Positions 15,369 through 22,360 of a stretch of 64,000 nt of DNA are shown in pieces. How positions within the stretch are numbered: the stretch's first letter is position 1; every line of letters starts with the position of its first letter. The position numbers and the translations under genes are program-made. Source of the stretch: Telmatospirillum sp. (GTDB lineage: Bacteria; Pseudomonadota; Alphaproteobacteria; Rhodospirillales; Magnetospirillaceae); the NCBI GenBank assembly GCA_031291415.1, contig JARLJB010000099.1, positions 1-64,000 on the forward strand, in the 5' to 3' direction. Below the pieces are notes generated by a model, which had not been told where the DNA came from, did not search any database, and saw only the letters and a program-made list of their open reading frames with translations.

Positions 15369-15929
15369 TCAGAAATCCTGTGCTGCGGTCTTGAGACGCT
15401 GCAGATTTTCGTCCCGGACACCATTTCGGAGCGACAGGGCATGGATGAGGCACTCTCGGTAAATGGCCTCAGCCTTTCGGCTGTCCGGGTCGAAGTCGAG
15501 TTCGAGAGCCCAAGCCTCGAACGTCGAGTAGTCGAGGACGTCGGCGTCCATGACTAGGGAATTGAGGACGCCGTTGGCGTCGGGAAGGATCGGGTGCTTG
15601 CGGTCGGGCGCCAAGGGGCAGCGGCGGTGTCTGACCCCGAGTTCGCACTCGGCCTTGATCACGCTCACGTAGTCGTTGGTAAGCCGTTCTATGTACTTGT
15701 AGCTCGGGCAGTGACCCATTCCGGCGCTATAGTCGCAGGAGATGATGGGGCGAGTGTCCTTGGTCAGAGAGACCTTCCAGTTTAGGTTGTAGTCGTGGAA
15801 GGTATGGTTTGCCTTGAATGACCGAGATTGTGAGTAGGGGACAAACTCAGCGTTTATGTGAAGGCCTAGATCGTAGGCCAGTTTCCCCAGCGGGTGCTTG
15901 ACGTCGAAGATGAGGACGTGAGCTGTCAT
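15369..15929 (-). CDS. Hypothetical early phage protein
   Basis: 186 residues (MTAHVLIFDVKHPLGKLAYD). Mixed alpha/beta, with isolated Cys/His residues (CDYSAGMGHC, RHRRC) that do not form a clear zinc site. Its ATG overlaps the upstream stop by four bases. No family recognised. Confidence 0.6.
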   Translation of the reverse strand: MTAHVLIFDVKHPLGKLAYDLGLHINAEFVPYSQSRSFKANHTFHDYNLNWKVSLTKDTRPIISCDYSAGMGHCPSYKYIERLTNDYVSVIKAECELGVRHRRCPLAPDRKHPILPDANGVLNSLVMDADVLDYSTFEAWALELDFDPDSRKAEAIYRECLIHALSLRNGVRDENLQRLKTAAQDF

Positions 15930-16387
15930 GACTTGGACACCTCCGACGCCAGTTTGGTGATGCCGGCGAGTGCGGCGGCCACCTGCTTGCTGACGGTGGC
16001 GCCGACATACTCGTCGATGCGCTTGAAGAGGCCTTCCTGGTAGGTCTTGAGGCGTTCCTCGACATGAAGTTTGAAGTTGCTCTCCAACTTGACCATGGCT
16101 TCACGGGCGAGAAGGTCTGCCCCGCGCTGGATGTGTTCGGCGACAGCTTGGCTGATCTTGTCGGAGATCTCGTTCGGGATGCTGTAGCGAGTGAAGCCTT
16201 TATGCACCTGATCGGTGATCTGCTTGACAGCGGCGTCAACCTGCCTTGAGACGTAGTCGGGGCCGACCTTTCGTCGGAATTCCTCGGCGATTTTCTCGGC
16301 AGCGACCGCGGTGATATCGATCTCCACCTCAGGGTGGGCGGCGAGGAGGGAGTGGAGGGCGGCTGTGTCGATCAGGATACGGTTCAT
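15926..16387 (-). CDS. Hypothetical helical protein
   Basis: 153 residues (MNRILIDTAALHSLLAAHPE), then almost entirely amphipathic helix with regular charged heptads, ending SEVSKS. Possible structural or regulatory coiled coil. ATGA-coupled to the next gene. No family recognised. Confidence 0.6.
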   Translation of the reverse strand: MNRILIDTAALHSLLAAHPEVEIDITAVAAEKIAEEFRRKVGPDYVSRQVDAAVKQITDQVHKGFTRYSIPNEISDKISQAVAEHIQRGADLLAREAMVKLESNFKLHVEERLKTYQEGLFKRIDEYVGATVSKQVAAALAGITKLASEVSKS

Positions 16388-16388
16388 G

Positions 16389-16607
16389 TCAGATCACTCC
16401 CATGAGGACAGTGACGGCGACGACGCTGTTTCTGCCGCATTCGGGGCAGTAGTTGTGGTCAGCGTCGGGCTCGCAGTTGTCCTGGACGCTGAGGCAGTCG
16501 GGGTCTCGGCAGATGCCGGGCACGATTGAATCCAGAACTTGGTCAGGGTCTTCTCGATCGAAGCCTGTCTCGTCGGCGATCAGGTCGATAAGTCGGTCGC
16601 TATTCAT
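16389..16607 (-). CDS. Small Cys-rich protein
   Basis: 72 residues. After an acidic helical start (MNSDRLIDLIADETGFDRED) come five cysteines: CRDPDC, then a lone Cys, then CPECG. A zinc ribbon or knuckle is likely. The end overlaps no gene but is one base from the next start. Function unknown. Confidence 0.55.
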   Translation of the reverse strand: MNSDRLIDLIADETGFDREDPDQVLDSIVPGICRDPDCLSVQDNCEPDADHNYCPECGRNSVVAVTVLMGVI

Positions 16608-16978
16608 CTCGGGTACTCCGGCATCGACTCGATGAAGTCCTTCGAGACCCGGAGGCTAGTGCCAAACTGGGCGCGGAGTTCCTTGATCGCGGGGATGACA
16701 TGGCCGGCGAGGAGGTGGCCGCGCACCTGGGCGAGGCGCTGGTCGGATTCTCGGACGAGGGTCGGCTCGACCTCGGTCCTGCCGATCTCGTCCTGCTGCA
16801 GGAGGGCGACCACGTCGGAGACGCTTTCCTCGACCGTGAAGCTTCGACCGGTCTTGAGCGTGACGAGGGTGGGGAAGTCATTGTCGCGTTTAACGGACTC
16901 GACGGAGTCGGCAGCGACGAAGAGAACGCGGGCGTAGCCGATAACGTGGTCCGGGGTCAGATTGATCATGCGGGTCAT
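16604..16978 (-). CDS. FlbD-like / L7/L12-like fusion protein
   Basis: 124 residues in two parts. Residues about 4-60 (MINLTPDHV, VKRDNDFPTLVTLKTGRSF, VEESVSDV) follow the small flagellar-regulator-like FlbD fold. Residues about 88-118 (AGHVIPAIKELRAQFGTSL, then SKDFIES) resemble the C-terminal domain of ribosomal protein L7/L12, which binds translation factors. Both modules occur singly in phages. The combination is pattern-based and its role is unknown. Confidence 0.6.
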   Translation of the reverse strand: MTRMINLTPDHVIGYARVLFVAADSVESVKRDNDFPTLVTLKTGRSFTVEESVSDVVALLQQDEIGRTEVEPTLVRESDQRLAQVRGHLLAGHVIPAIKELRAQFGTSLRVSKDFIESMPEYPR

Positions 16979-17151
16979 GGGGTGACATGCCTTCTAGGCT
17001 TGCTGTTTTTGAGGACGATCTGGGCGGCTTCGAGCCGGGCGTTGTCGTCGTGGGTGTTGAGCCGAGGGCAAAGCTGCAGCGCGATCACCATGTTGCGGAG
17101 GCAGGTGAGCGACTGGTTGCCGACGATGCGTTTGGCTTCCTGGGTGGTCAT
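16975..17151 (-). CDS. Small hypothetical protein
   Basis: 58 residues (MTTQEAKRIVGNQSLTCLRN), helical with a basic C-terminus (KNSKPRRHVTP). ATGA overlaps at both ends tie it to its neighbours. No family recognised. Confidence 0.55.
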   Translation of the reverse strand: MTTQEAKRIVGNQSLTCLRNMVIALQLCPRLNTHDDNARLEAAQIVLKNSKPRRHVTP

Positions 17152-17396
17152 GATCGTGTCGCGTCACAGGGGGTGAAGCGGGCGCCGAGCGCGGGCGAGT
17201 AGCGGAACGTCAGCGTGCTGTCGTCCGGGAAAAGGTAATGTCCGAAGGTCACACGACCCTCGTGGTTGCGGCGCTCCTGCAGGACGGTCGCGGGCAGGAA
17301 CAAAGTCTGGGTGCCAGGCGACGTCGCGTAACCCCCAGTGAGTGTGATTGCCTCAGCAACCTGAGCGATTTGGGCAACGGTGTGCGCTAGGGTCAT
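17148..17396 (-). CDS. Small hypothetical protein
   Basis: 82 residues (MTLAHTVAQIAQVAEAITLT), a short helix then beta-rich. ATGA overlaps on both sides argue for this start over an earlier in-frame ATG. No family recognised. Confidence 0.55.
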   Translation of the reverse strand: MTLAHTVAQIAQVAEAITLTGGYATSPGTQTLFLPATVLQERRNHEGRVTFGHYLFPDDSTLTFRYSPALGARFTPCDATRS

Positions 17397-17572
17397 TGCA
17401 GGACGCTCCTGGCAAGAGCCTCCCACTGAGACGCGACCTTAGGCTGTTCGAGGTCGCGGGCGGCCTGAGCGACAGCGCTGGCGCTCTTATGGATGAGGCT
17501 AAGGTTGTTGAGGTTGGTGACGGAGGCGACGGCGGACAGGAGGAGTGTGGAAGGGGGCTTGAGGGAGAGCAT
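17393..17572 (-). CDS. Small hypothetical protein
   Basis: 59 residues (MLSLKPPSTLLLSAVASVTN), helical. ATGA overlap with the following gene and one-base spacing to the preceding stop define the start. No family recognised. Confidence 0.5.
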   Translation of the reverse strand: MLSLKPPSTLLLSAVASVTNLNNLSLIHKSASAVAQAARDLEQPKVASQWEALARSVLQ

Positions 17573-17573
17573 G

Positions 17574-17804
17574 TCAGCAACCCTCCGGCAGGGACGGGCG
17601 CCAACGGGCGCCATCACCGAGGTTGAAGTAGGAGCGGATGGAGGCAGGCGCGTGGACGATCCCGAAGTCATTAGGTTCGCCGGGCGGTGCGACGAAGGCG
17701 CGGAACCCGTCGGCATAGACCCCTTTGACGGCGAGGTTCCGGCGGCGTTGGTCGGCGAGTTGGCGTTGCTTTCTCTCTTCGGTGGTGAGGTGCTTGTGTT
17801 TCAT
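17574..17804 (-). CDS. Small basic hypothetical protein
   Basis: 76 residues starting MKHKHLTTEERKQRQLADQR, a highly charged helix that could bind nucleic acid, followed by a Pro/Gly-rich half. ATGA overlap with the upstream gene. No family recognised. Confidence 0.55.
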   Translation of the reverse strand: MKHKHLTTEERKQRQLADQRRRNLAVKGVYADGFRAFVAPPGEPNDFGIVHAPASIRSYFNLGDGARWRPSLPEGC

Positions 17805-17998
17805 GGCTTGAGCCCCGCTGAACGCAGCGCAATTCGGCACACGGTAGGATCAGTCACGTACTGGACCGAGGGGGTGGGAGGGGCTGTGGCTGCCGAAACT
17901 GCCGATGGGGTGGTCGTCATCAGGCTGGTTCCGGTTAGGGCTCCAAGGAAGGCCCCCAGGGCGAGCACGAGCGTTTGCAGGATTGTCATTGCATTCAT
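17801..17998 (-). CDS. Small secreted or membrane-anchored protein
   Basis: 65 residues. Residues 5-27 (TILQTLVLALGAFLGALTGT) form a hydrophobic segment typical of a signal peptide or single TM helix, followed by a Thr/Ser/Pro-rich stretch and a short polar domain with one Cys. GAGG lies three bases before the ATG. It is the first gene of the early operon after a bidirectional terminator. Confidence 0.55.
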   Translation of the reverse strand: MNAMTILQTLVLALGAFLGALTGTSLMTTTPSAVSAATAPPTPSVQYVTDPTVCRIALRSAGLKP

Positions 17999-18040
17999 GA
18001 TCCTCAGAGTGTGGGGGAGGACAGCCGGCTGGTGGGGGGC

Positions 18041-18049
18041 CGCTTAGTA
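18041..18049. promoter_or_regulatory. CTTAGTAAG variant of the TTASTAA motif
   Basis: Palindrome CTTA-G-TAAG shares the TTAGTAA core of the GTTASTAAC motif. It lies between the bidirectional terminator and the first gene of the early operon, where a promoter and operator would be expected. Confidence 0.35.
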
Positions 18050-18052
18050 AGT

Positions 18053-18086
18053 AAAGAAAAAGCCCGGCGGGGTGCGCCGGGCTTTT
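18053..18086. terminator. Bidirectional terminator before early operon
   Basis: Stem AGCCCGGCG with CGCCGGGCT and loop GGGTG, with AAAA on the left and TTTT on the right, so it can act on both strands. On the minus strand it is followed by TTTTTCTTT. It separates the 18.3-kb gene from the early operon. Confidence 0.8.
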
Positions 18087-18092
18087 GGGGAA

Positions 18093-18107
18093 CTATCGTG
18101 GTGTCAT
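18093..18107 (-). CDS. Possible four-codon minigene
   Basis: An ATG followed by ACA CCA CGA and TAG (peptide MTPR) stands 9 bases after a near-ideal Shine-Dalgarno (AAAAGGAGGT). Its stop codon is six bases from the terminator stem. Such a strong start on a four-codon frame is unusual. It may be a leader peptide or a bar-like minigene that sequesters tRNA or ribosomes, or the remnant of a longer gene. Confidence 0.35.
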   Translation of the reverse strand: MTPR

Positions 18108-18315
18108 GGTGACGACCTCCTTTTCAGGTTGTGGTCTGGGTAAAACTGATGGATCCAGATGCGGATGCGATTTTCCTTAACCAGGGATTTGGACATCAGA
18201 CGCTTGACGGGGACACCCTCCTCGACGTGCAGGCGGGCGATGTTACGGCGGTCGGCCTCGTCGCATTTGTACCGAAGGCTTGGGCCATAGCCGTGGGCGC
18301 TACGCTCACCGGGCC

Positions 18316-18813
18316 TTAGAGCACCTTCGCGTTTAGCGCCGGGGAGAGGGCAGCGCGGATGTCTGCTCCGGTGGCTGAGATGCCAGCCTGGGCGAGTTCG
18401 TCAACGACCTTCTGGAGGGTGACGGTGGAGGCCTCATCCAGGATAAACTCGACGAGGTCGAGGATCTCCTGAGCGTCATCCGGACGGGATTGCTCGATGA
18501 CCTTGGCCATATCCCGCCGGGAGCGGAACTTATTCAGGTGGGGTCCGTTGTGCAGACCAGCGCCTACCCGGTGATGAAATGGGTTGATGCAGCCGGGGTC
18601 ACTACAGGTGCGGACCAGCATGAGGGCGTCCGGGATCTCCCCTACGAAGACGCGAAACAGATACCGGATGACGTTCGTGTACCGCGTTTTTGCCAAATGG
18701 CGATGGTCCGGATACTGGCGAACGTTGCTGGTTCTGTTACTATACCAGTGTTCGGCGCGGACCCCCGGATCGACCTCGAAGACGGGGACTGATATCAGAG
18801 TATGGTCAAACAC
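18316..18813 (-). CDS. HNH-like zinc-motif protein
   Basis: 165 residues from a GTG with GAGG 9 bases upstream; a TTG five codons earlier is also in frame. The central part VRTCSDPGCINPFHHRVG resembles the C-xx-P-x-C-x-NP-x-H zinc knuckle of phage HNH endonucleases, but the catalytic His-Asn pattern is not clear. The C-terminal 60 residues look like a small helical domain. A further coding-like frame without a start follows downstream at 18104-18315. Confidence 0.5.
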   Translation of the reverse strand: MFDHTLISVPVFEVDPGVRAEHWYSNRTSNVRQYPDHRHLAKTRYTNVIRYLFRVFVGEIPDALMLVRTCSDPGCINPFHHRVGAGLHNGPHLNKFRSRRDMAKVIEQSRPDDAQEILDLVEFILDEASTVTLQKVVDELAQAGISATGADIRAALSPALNAKVL

Positions 18814-18828
18814 GCTGAAATACCTCAA

Positions 18829-19141
18829 TTATTTATGCCAGTAGTAAGTGTAGGCCGGTCAAAGCCTTTACAAAAACAACGATTACTAATCGTTTTTTCT
18901 CAAACACCTTCTGTTTGGTATTTTTTCTACTGTCATATAGAAATGAATAATTTCAATCAGTTACGGGGTCTGTTGGTCGCAACGCTGCGCCTGAGCACAA
19001 CCGGTTGAGACGTGAAAACCTCGCTCGGCCGACCCCGCAACACACGGCCAGCATCAGAATAAGGCGCATCCGCCCTGGGGCAGGGCGTCGGCCGGCATAA
19101 CGCCCAAGGCCGCTGTGGTCTAGCCGAAAGACTTTCGAGTC
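18829..19141. other. Regulatory gap with CGATTA-G-TAATCG dyad
   Basis: No gene seen. On the minus strand the palindrome CGATTAGTAATCG (18880-18892) shares the TTAGTAA core of the dispersed motif. About 20 bases downstream is TTGACC (18862-18857), a possible -35 for the 18.8-kb gene, though its -10 is poor. Near 19125-19140 an AAGACT/AGTCTT hairpin may end the 19.1-kb minus gene. Confidence 0.4.
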
Positions 19142-19624
19142 TTAGTGACTCTGAAAATGGGCTTTAAGCCGGGTCCGCGCCTCAGCGCTGATGACCATGA
19201 CCGCCTTCCCGCCCTCCGGGTAAGCGCCATCCTTTGTCAAGCCGACCTCGCTCCCGTCGGAAAACCGATAGGTGTCGAATTCCTTCCAGATGCCGCCTTC
19301 TCGCATGACCACGGCGCGGGCCGTTTCCAGGAAATCGCCGCCAACATGAGGATGAAATGTTTCAACAAGCTCACTTAAGACGTGTAACGAGGCGGCAGCC
19401 TGACCATCCCCCAGAAATGGGCCGATTATCACGCCCGCCGAACCGGCGGCGGGTTTCCTTTTGCGCCAGAGCGCGACATATTCGCCCAAATCCAGTTCAA
19501 GACCGTTTTCGGCGAGGAAATCTAGGTTTTCTACGGCTTTTCTGTCGCGTAATGGGCTTGCTTTATGCGCCCAATCGGAAGACGTGGGCGACGTGGCGCT
19601 TTCAAAGTCTTCATGGTCGTGCAT
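19142..19624 (-). CDS. Hypothetical protein
   Basis: 160 residues (MHDHEDFESATSPTSSDWAH), unrecognised. Acidic N-terminus, a central Gly-rich part (AAGSAGVIIGPFLGDGQAA) and a C-terminal alpha/beta region (YRFSDGSEVGLTKDGAYPEG). The palindrome CTTACCCCTGGGTAAG (19630-19645) begins five bases before the ATG. The same type of site precedes the next minus gene, so the two are probably coregulated. Confidence 0.6.
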   Translation of the reverse strand: MHDHEDFESATSPTSSDWAHKASPLRDRKAVENLDFLAENGLELDLGEYVALWRKRKPAAGSAGVIIGPFLGDGQAAASLHVLSELVETFHPHVGGDFLETARAVVMREGGIWKEFDTYRFSDGSEVGLTKDGAYPEGGKAVMVISAEARTRLKAHFQSH

Positions 19625-19629
19625 GACAG

Positions 19630-19645
19630 CTTACCCCTGGGTAAG
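19630..19645. promoter_or_regulatory. CTTACC-N4-GGTAAG operator, copy 1
   Basis: Perfect dyad CTTACCCCTGGGTAAG just upstream of the 19.1-kb gene start, overlapping where a ribosome would bind. Its match to the site at 20415-20430 suggests one regulator controls both genes. Confidence 0.5.
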
Positions 19646-19715
19646 GTTTACCGTTTGGCCAACACCAAGCGCCCCGCCCTTTCAGGCGGGGTTGTTCACG
19701 GCTTGGTTGTGAGTG

Positions 19716-20396
19716 TTACGCGGCTTCTTTCAGCAATTCCCGCTCTGCGTTGGCCGTATCCAGGTCAAGAAGTGCTTCGCGCAACGCCTTGACCAGATCC
19801 GGCCGCGTGGCGAGTGCGCTGGACAGACCGACGGCGGTAGGCTGGAACAGCGCCACGGCGTTAATGGCATCGTCAAGCGTGTCGACGTCGGTTTCCGTCG
19901 GCTTGGCGTTGGGTTTGGACGTGTCTGTGGTGGTGGTCTTGCCCTTGCGAGCGGCAGGGGGGACCACGCCAACTCGTTCGTTTATCGGGCCAGACTTCTT
20001 GATTTCGTTGAGGGATTGCCACAGCGCCCGTATCTGTTGCACGATAGAACCCGTTGCCAGCGCCTCAAGGTCTGCCTTGGTGTCGTCAATAGCGTTGTAG
20101 TCAAGTGCATCAACAAACGACAAAGGTTCATTCGCGGCGTCAAATTCGGGCAAATCCCAACGCCAGAAGCTGGCAACTGTTGTCATCTGCGAGATAAGCT
20201 TTGTAACATAGCTTGCAGTATACAAGCCGGTCTTCTGTAACTGACGTTCAAGCTGTGATTTGACTTTGTTGTGCTCTACTTTGTCATGCGCAGTGTGCAG
20301 CATGGCGCCACCTCGACCCATGGCCAGCCACTGGCCGTTGCTACCCTGTCGAATGGCGGAAATGGTGTTAGCAATCATCGTGTTGCGATCGTACAT
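19716..20396 (-). CDS. Hypothetical protein, divergent from HTH gene
   Basis: 226 residues. AGGAG lies 8 bases before the ATG; the frame is open further upstream but without such a signal. The N-terminal 90 residues are mixed (AIRQGSNGQWLAMGRGGAML), then helical. A linker rich in Lys/Thr/Pro (about 150-175) leads to a helical C-terminal tail. No HTH is evident. It is divergent from an XRE-type gene and carries the CTTACC-N4-GGTAAG operator, so a regulatory or lysogeny role is possible but unproven. Confidence 0.6.
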   Translation of the reverse strand: MYDRNTMIANTISAIRQGSNGQWLAMGRGGAMLHTAHDKVEHNKVKSQLERQLQKTGLYTASYVTKLISQMTTVASFWRWDLPEFDAANEPLSFVDALDYNAIDDTKADLEALATGSIVQQIRALWQSLNEIKKSGPINERVGVVPPAARKGKTTTTDTSKPNAKPTETDVDTLDDAINAVALFQPTAVGLSSALATRPDLVKALREALLDLDTANAERELLKEAA

Positions 20397-20722
20397 GGTA
20401 TCAACTCCTGGTTGCTTACCTTGAGGTAAGGCTTGTGGTGTAGGCAAGGCTGTAGCGTTGTGCCCTCGGAGGGCTAGGCGTTGCGCCTTGGTTGGTAAGA
20501 AAGAGTGTGCCACACTGATATAATTGATGCAACACATCATTGATATATCTTAAGTCATATAAGGAGTATATGACTTTTGGCGCACTGCCTCTTGGCCTGG
20601 TGTTGCCGACTGTCCACTAATTCCGAGGATTTTTTTCAGTTTTTGCATGCTAGTACATCATTATTATTGTTCTTAGCCACTCATTATGTTAGTGTAACAC
20701 ATCAACGTAAGGAGCGTTCCTC
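20397..20722. promoter_or_regulatory. Divergent control region of the immunity-like module
   Basis: It contains CTTACCTTGAGGTAAG (20415-20430), GTGTG-CC-ACAC (about 20503-20515), and an imperfect long dyad between GATATAATTGATG and CATCATTGATATATC (about 20513-20548). A 10-bp perfect stem AAGTCATATA/TATATGACTT (20552-20576) has the loop AGGAG. A weak plus promoter TTGCAT-16-TATTGT (20643-20670) is followed by the dyad TGTTA-GTG-TAACA (20687-20699) just before the HTH gene. The density of dyads is typical of a repressor-controlled divergent promoter pair. Confidence 0.55.
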
Positions 20723-21004
20723 ATGCAGCCATTCAACAGCCTCGGCGACATCACCGCTGAGATTGAGCGTCAGCAAAAGACTCTTTCCGATCAGTTGAGA
20801 CTCGCCCGTTACGCGAGCAGATTAAGCCAGTCTGCGGCTGCCAAGAACGCAGGAGTTGCCCCTGTTACGATCAACAATGTGGAGAACGGTCACACCAAGG
20901 TGTCGAAGGAGGTGATGGCTAAACTGGTGATGGCCTATGCCACCAAGGGCGTCGAATTCGGCCCCGACGGCTGGGTGCGCCTGAAACCCAGTTCGTCAAG
21001 TTGA
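20723..21004 (+). CDS. XRE-family HTH regulator
   Basis: 93 residues. A Cro/CI-type helix-turn-helix spans about 22-76: LRLARYASRLSQSAAAKNAG, then VAPVTINNVENG and a third helix. GGAG lies 9 bases before the ATG. It lacks the S24 peptidase domain of CI/LexA-type repressors, so it is Cro-like in size. The TGTTA-GTG-TAACA dyad upstream is a plausible autoregulatory site. It leads a plus-strand unit that includes the Bro-N gene. Confidence 0.85.
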   Translation: MQPFNSLGDITAEIERQQKTLSDQLRLARYASRLSQSAAAKNAGVAPVTINNVENGHTKVSKEVMAKLVMAYATKGVEFGPDGWVRLKPSSSS

Positions 21005-21025
21005 CGGGCTCGAAGGGATGGTCAT

Positions 21026-21142
21026 ATGAATATCCCTTTGACGAAAGCGGATATTTACCTCTCTCCGGGGCCTCGGCACGACCCTTGGCCTAACCGTTGC
21101 GGCAGCCCAACCCCTTATCAGGAGCCCCCTAATGTCCAGTAA
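21026..21142 (+). CDS. Small hypothetical protein (doubtful)
   Basis: 38 residues (MNIPLTKADIYLSPGPRHDP), Pro-rich. AAGGGA lies 9 bases upstream of the ATG, and the stop overlaps the start of the Bro-N gene, which would fit translational coupling. No family recognised; the coding evidence is thin. Confidence 0.3.
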   Translation: MNIPLTKADIYLSPGPRHDPWPNRCGSPTPYQEPPNVQ

Positions 21143-22040
21143 TCTCCCTGCAGTCCTCAATTTCGAGGGCGTCAGCATCAAGATCATCGACCAGAATGGT
21201 CGCCGCTGGGTGACCGCATCGGACGTTGGCCGGGCTCTTGGGTACGAGCCAACCTCAAAGGGTAACATCAAAGTGATCTACCCTTCAGAACAGTCGGGTA
21301 TTATTGAGGGTCAAAAAGACGGCTCCCCCTTCAAAGTGAGGGGGGAGGAGACCCGCTCTTCCATCAAAACGCTGGAGGAGTTGCCCCCGACGGTTGATTT
21401 TGATGGCTATGCCGTCCCTGTGGTGCACCTCTACCAGCGCCGCGCTGACGAATTTACGGACGACATGACTGCGCTGGTCGATCTGCCAACACCGGGAGGG
21501 ATTCAGAGGATTCGGGTCTTCTCTCCGCGTGGCTGTCACCTGATCGGTATGTTTTCTCGGACAACAAAGGCCAAAGCCTTCCGTCGCTGGGTTCTCGACG
21601 TTCTCGATAAGCTTATCACAACCCCTTCAGCCAACGCCCTCGACCTTAACAGCGCCGTGACCTACCAAGAGATCCTGATCAACCGTATCCCCTACACCCG
21701 CGTCCTGCATCTCGGCGCCTTGTGGATTCCGTTTTCTGAGGTGTTTCGCTACCTGGAGGGGTCGGGGGAGGCCTATCGGGAGCGTAACGAGGAGACTTTT
21801 CCCGCTGTCCTGCCCAATAGGATTGAAACAGAACTTGGCGAAGCGGCGCTTCTCACCGACTGGCAGCAGAATTTCAGGATGCTCTCGAACCACGTCAAAG
21901 GTATGGACCTCAAGTATGTCCTGAAGAACTTTTTCAATACTATCAGCCTACCCGCCGTCTCACACAATCTGGTCAGCACCAGGATGGTCGAGTCGTTGCC
22001 ACGCATCGACCGCCTCAGGCTCCTGGGGGCGGCGGCATGA
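21132..22040 (+). CDS. Bro-N antirepressor-like protein
   Basis: 302 residues. The N-terminal BRO/Ant domain is clear: VLNFEGVSIKIIDQNGRRWV, then ASDVGRALGYEP, and IRVFSPRGCHLIGMFSRTTK with AKAFRRWVLDVLD. Bro-N proteins in phages act as antirepressors or DNA-binding regulators. The C-terminal half (from about 180) is unfamiliar and may set specificity. It is downstream of the XRE gene. P22 has a comparable antirepressor under Arc/Mnt control. Confidence 0.85.
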   Translation: MSSNLPAVLNFEGVSIKIIDQNGRRWVTASDVGRALGYEPTSKGNIKVIYPSEQSGIIEGQKDGSPFKVRGEETRSSIKTLEELPPTVDFDGYAVPVVHLYQRRADEFTDDMTALVDLPTPGGIQRIRVFSPRGCHLIGMFSRTTKAKAFRRWVLDVLDKLITTPSANALDLNSAVTYQEILINRIPYTRVLHLGALWIPFSEVFRYLEGSGEAYRERNEETFPAVLPNRIETELGEAALLTDWQQNFRMLSNHVKGMDLKYVLKNFFNTISLPAVSHNLVSTRMVESLPRIDRLRLLGAAA

Positions 22041-22099
22041 CCGTCAAGGCGTCGAATTCGGCACCCCTCGTAATCCATACCGATAAAGGAATTAGCCTG

Positions 22100-22360
22100 A
22101 TGCCGACGTTGAGCGTTTTCTATGGCATCATCATTCAGATGTTTTGGCGCGACCACGTACCGCCGCACTTCCATGCGACTTACGGCGAGTTTGAAGCGCT
22201 GCTCGACATCCGGACGCTGGAAGTCATCGGCGGGCAGTTGCCCCGCCGGGCGTTGTTGTTGGTGCTGGAGTGGGCGCAGGATAACCGTGCTGATCTGCTG
22301 GAGGACTGGGAACTATGCGTACGCAAGCAAATGCCAAAGCAGATAACGCCGCTGCCCTGA
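22100..22360 (+). CDS. DUF4160 protein
   Basis: 86 residues from the ATG preceded by AAAGGA. The DUF4160 signature is present: MPTLSVFYGIIIQMFWRDHV, PPHFHA, Y-EFEALLDI and GQLPRRALLLVLEWA. Genes of this family are usually next to a DUF2442 gene, as here, and the pair has been suspected of being a toxin-antitoxin module. Overlaps the next gene by 46 bases. Confidence 0.85.
   Translation: MPTLSVFYGIIIQMFWRDHVPPHFHATYGEFEALLDIRTLEVIGGQLPRRALLLVLEWAQDNRADLLEDWELCVRKQMPKQITPLP

Noticed and set aside
19110-19141. tRNA-like segment (GTGGTCTAGCCGAAAGACTTTCGAGTC)
   Set aside because: Only a D-arm-like word and one hairpin are present; no anticodon loop, T arm or acceptor pairing can be built. It is more likely the hairpin ending the neighbouring minus gene.
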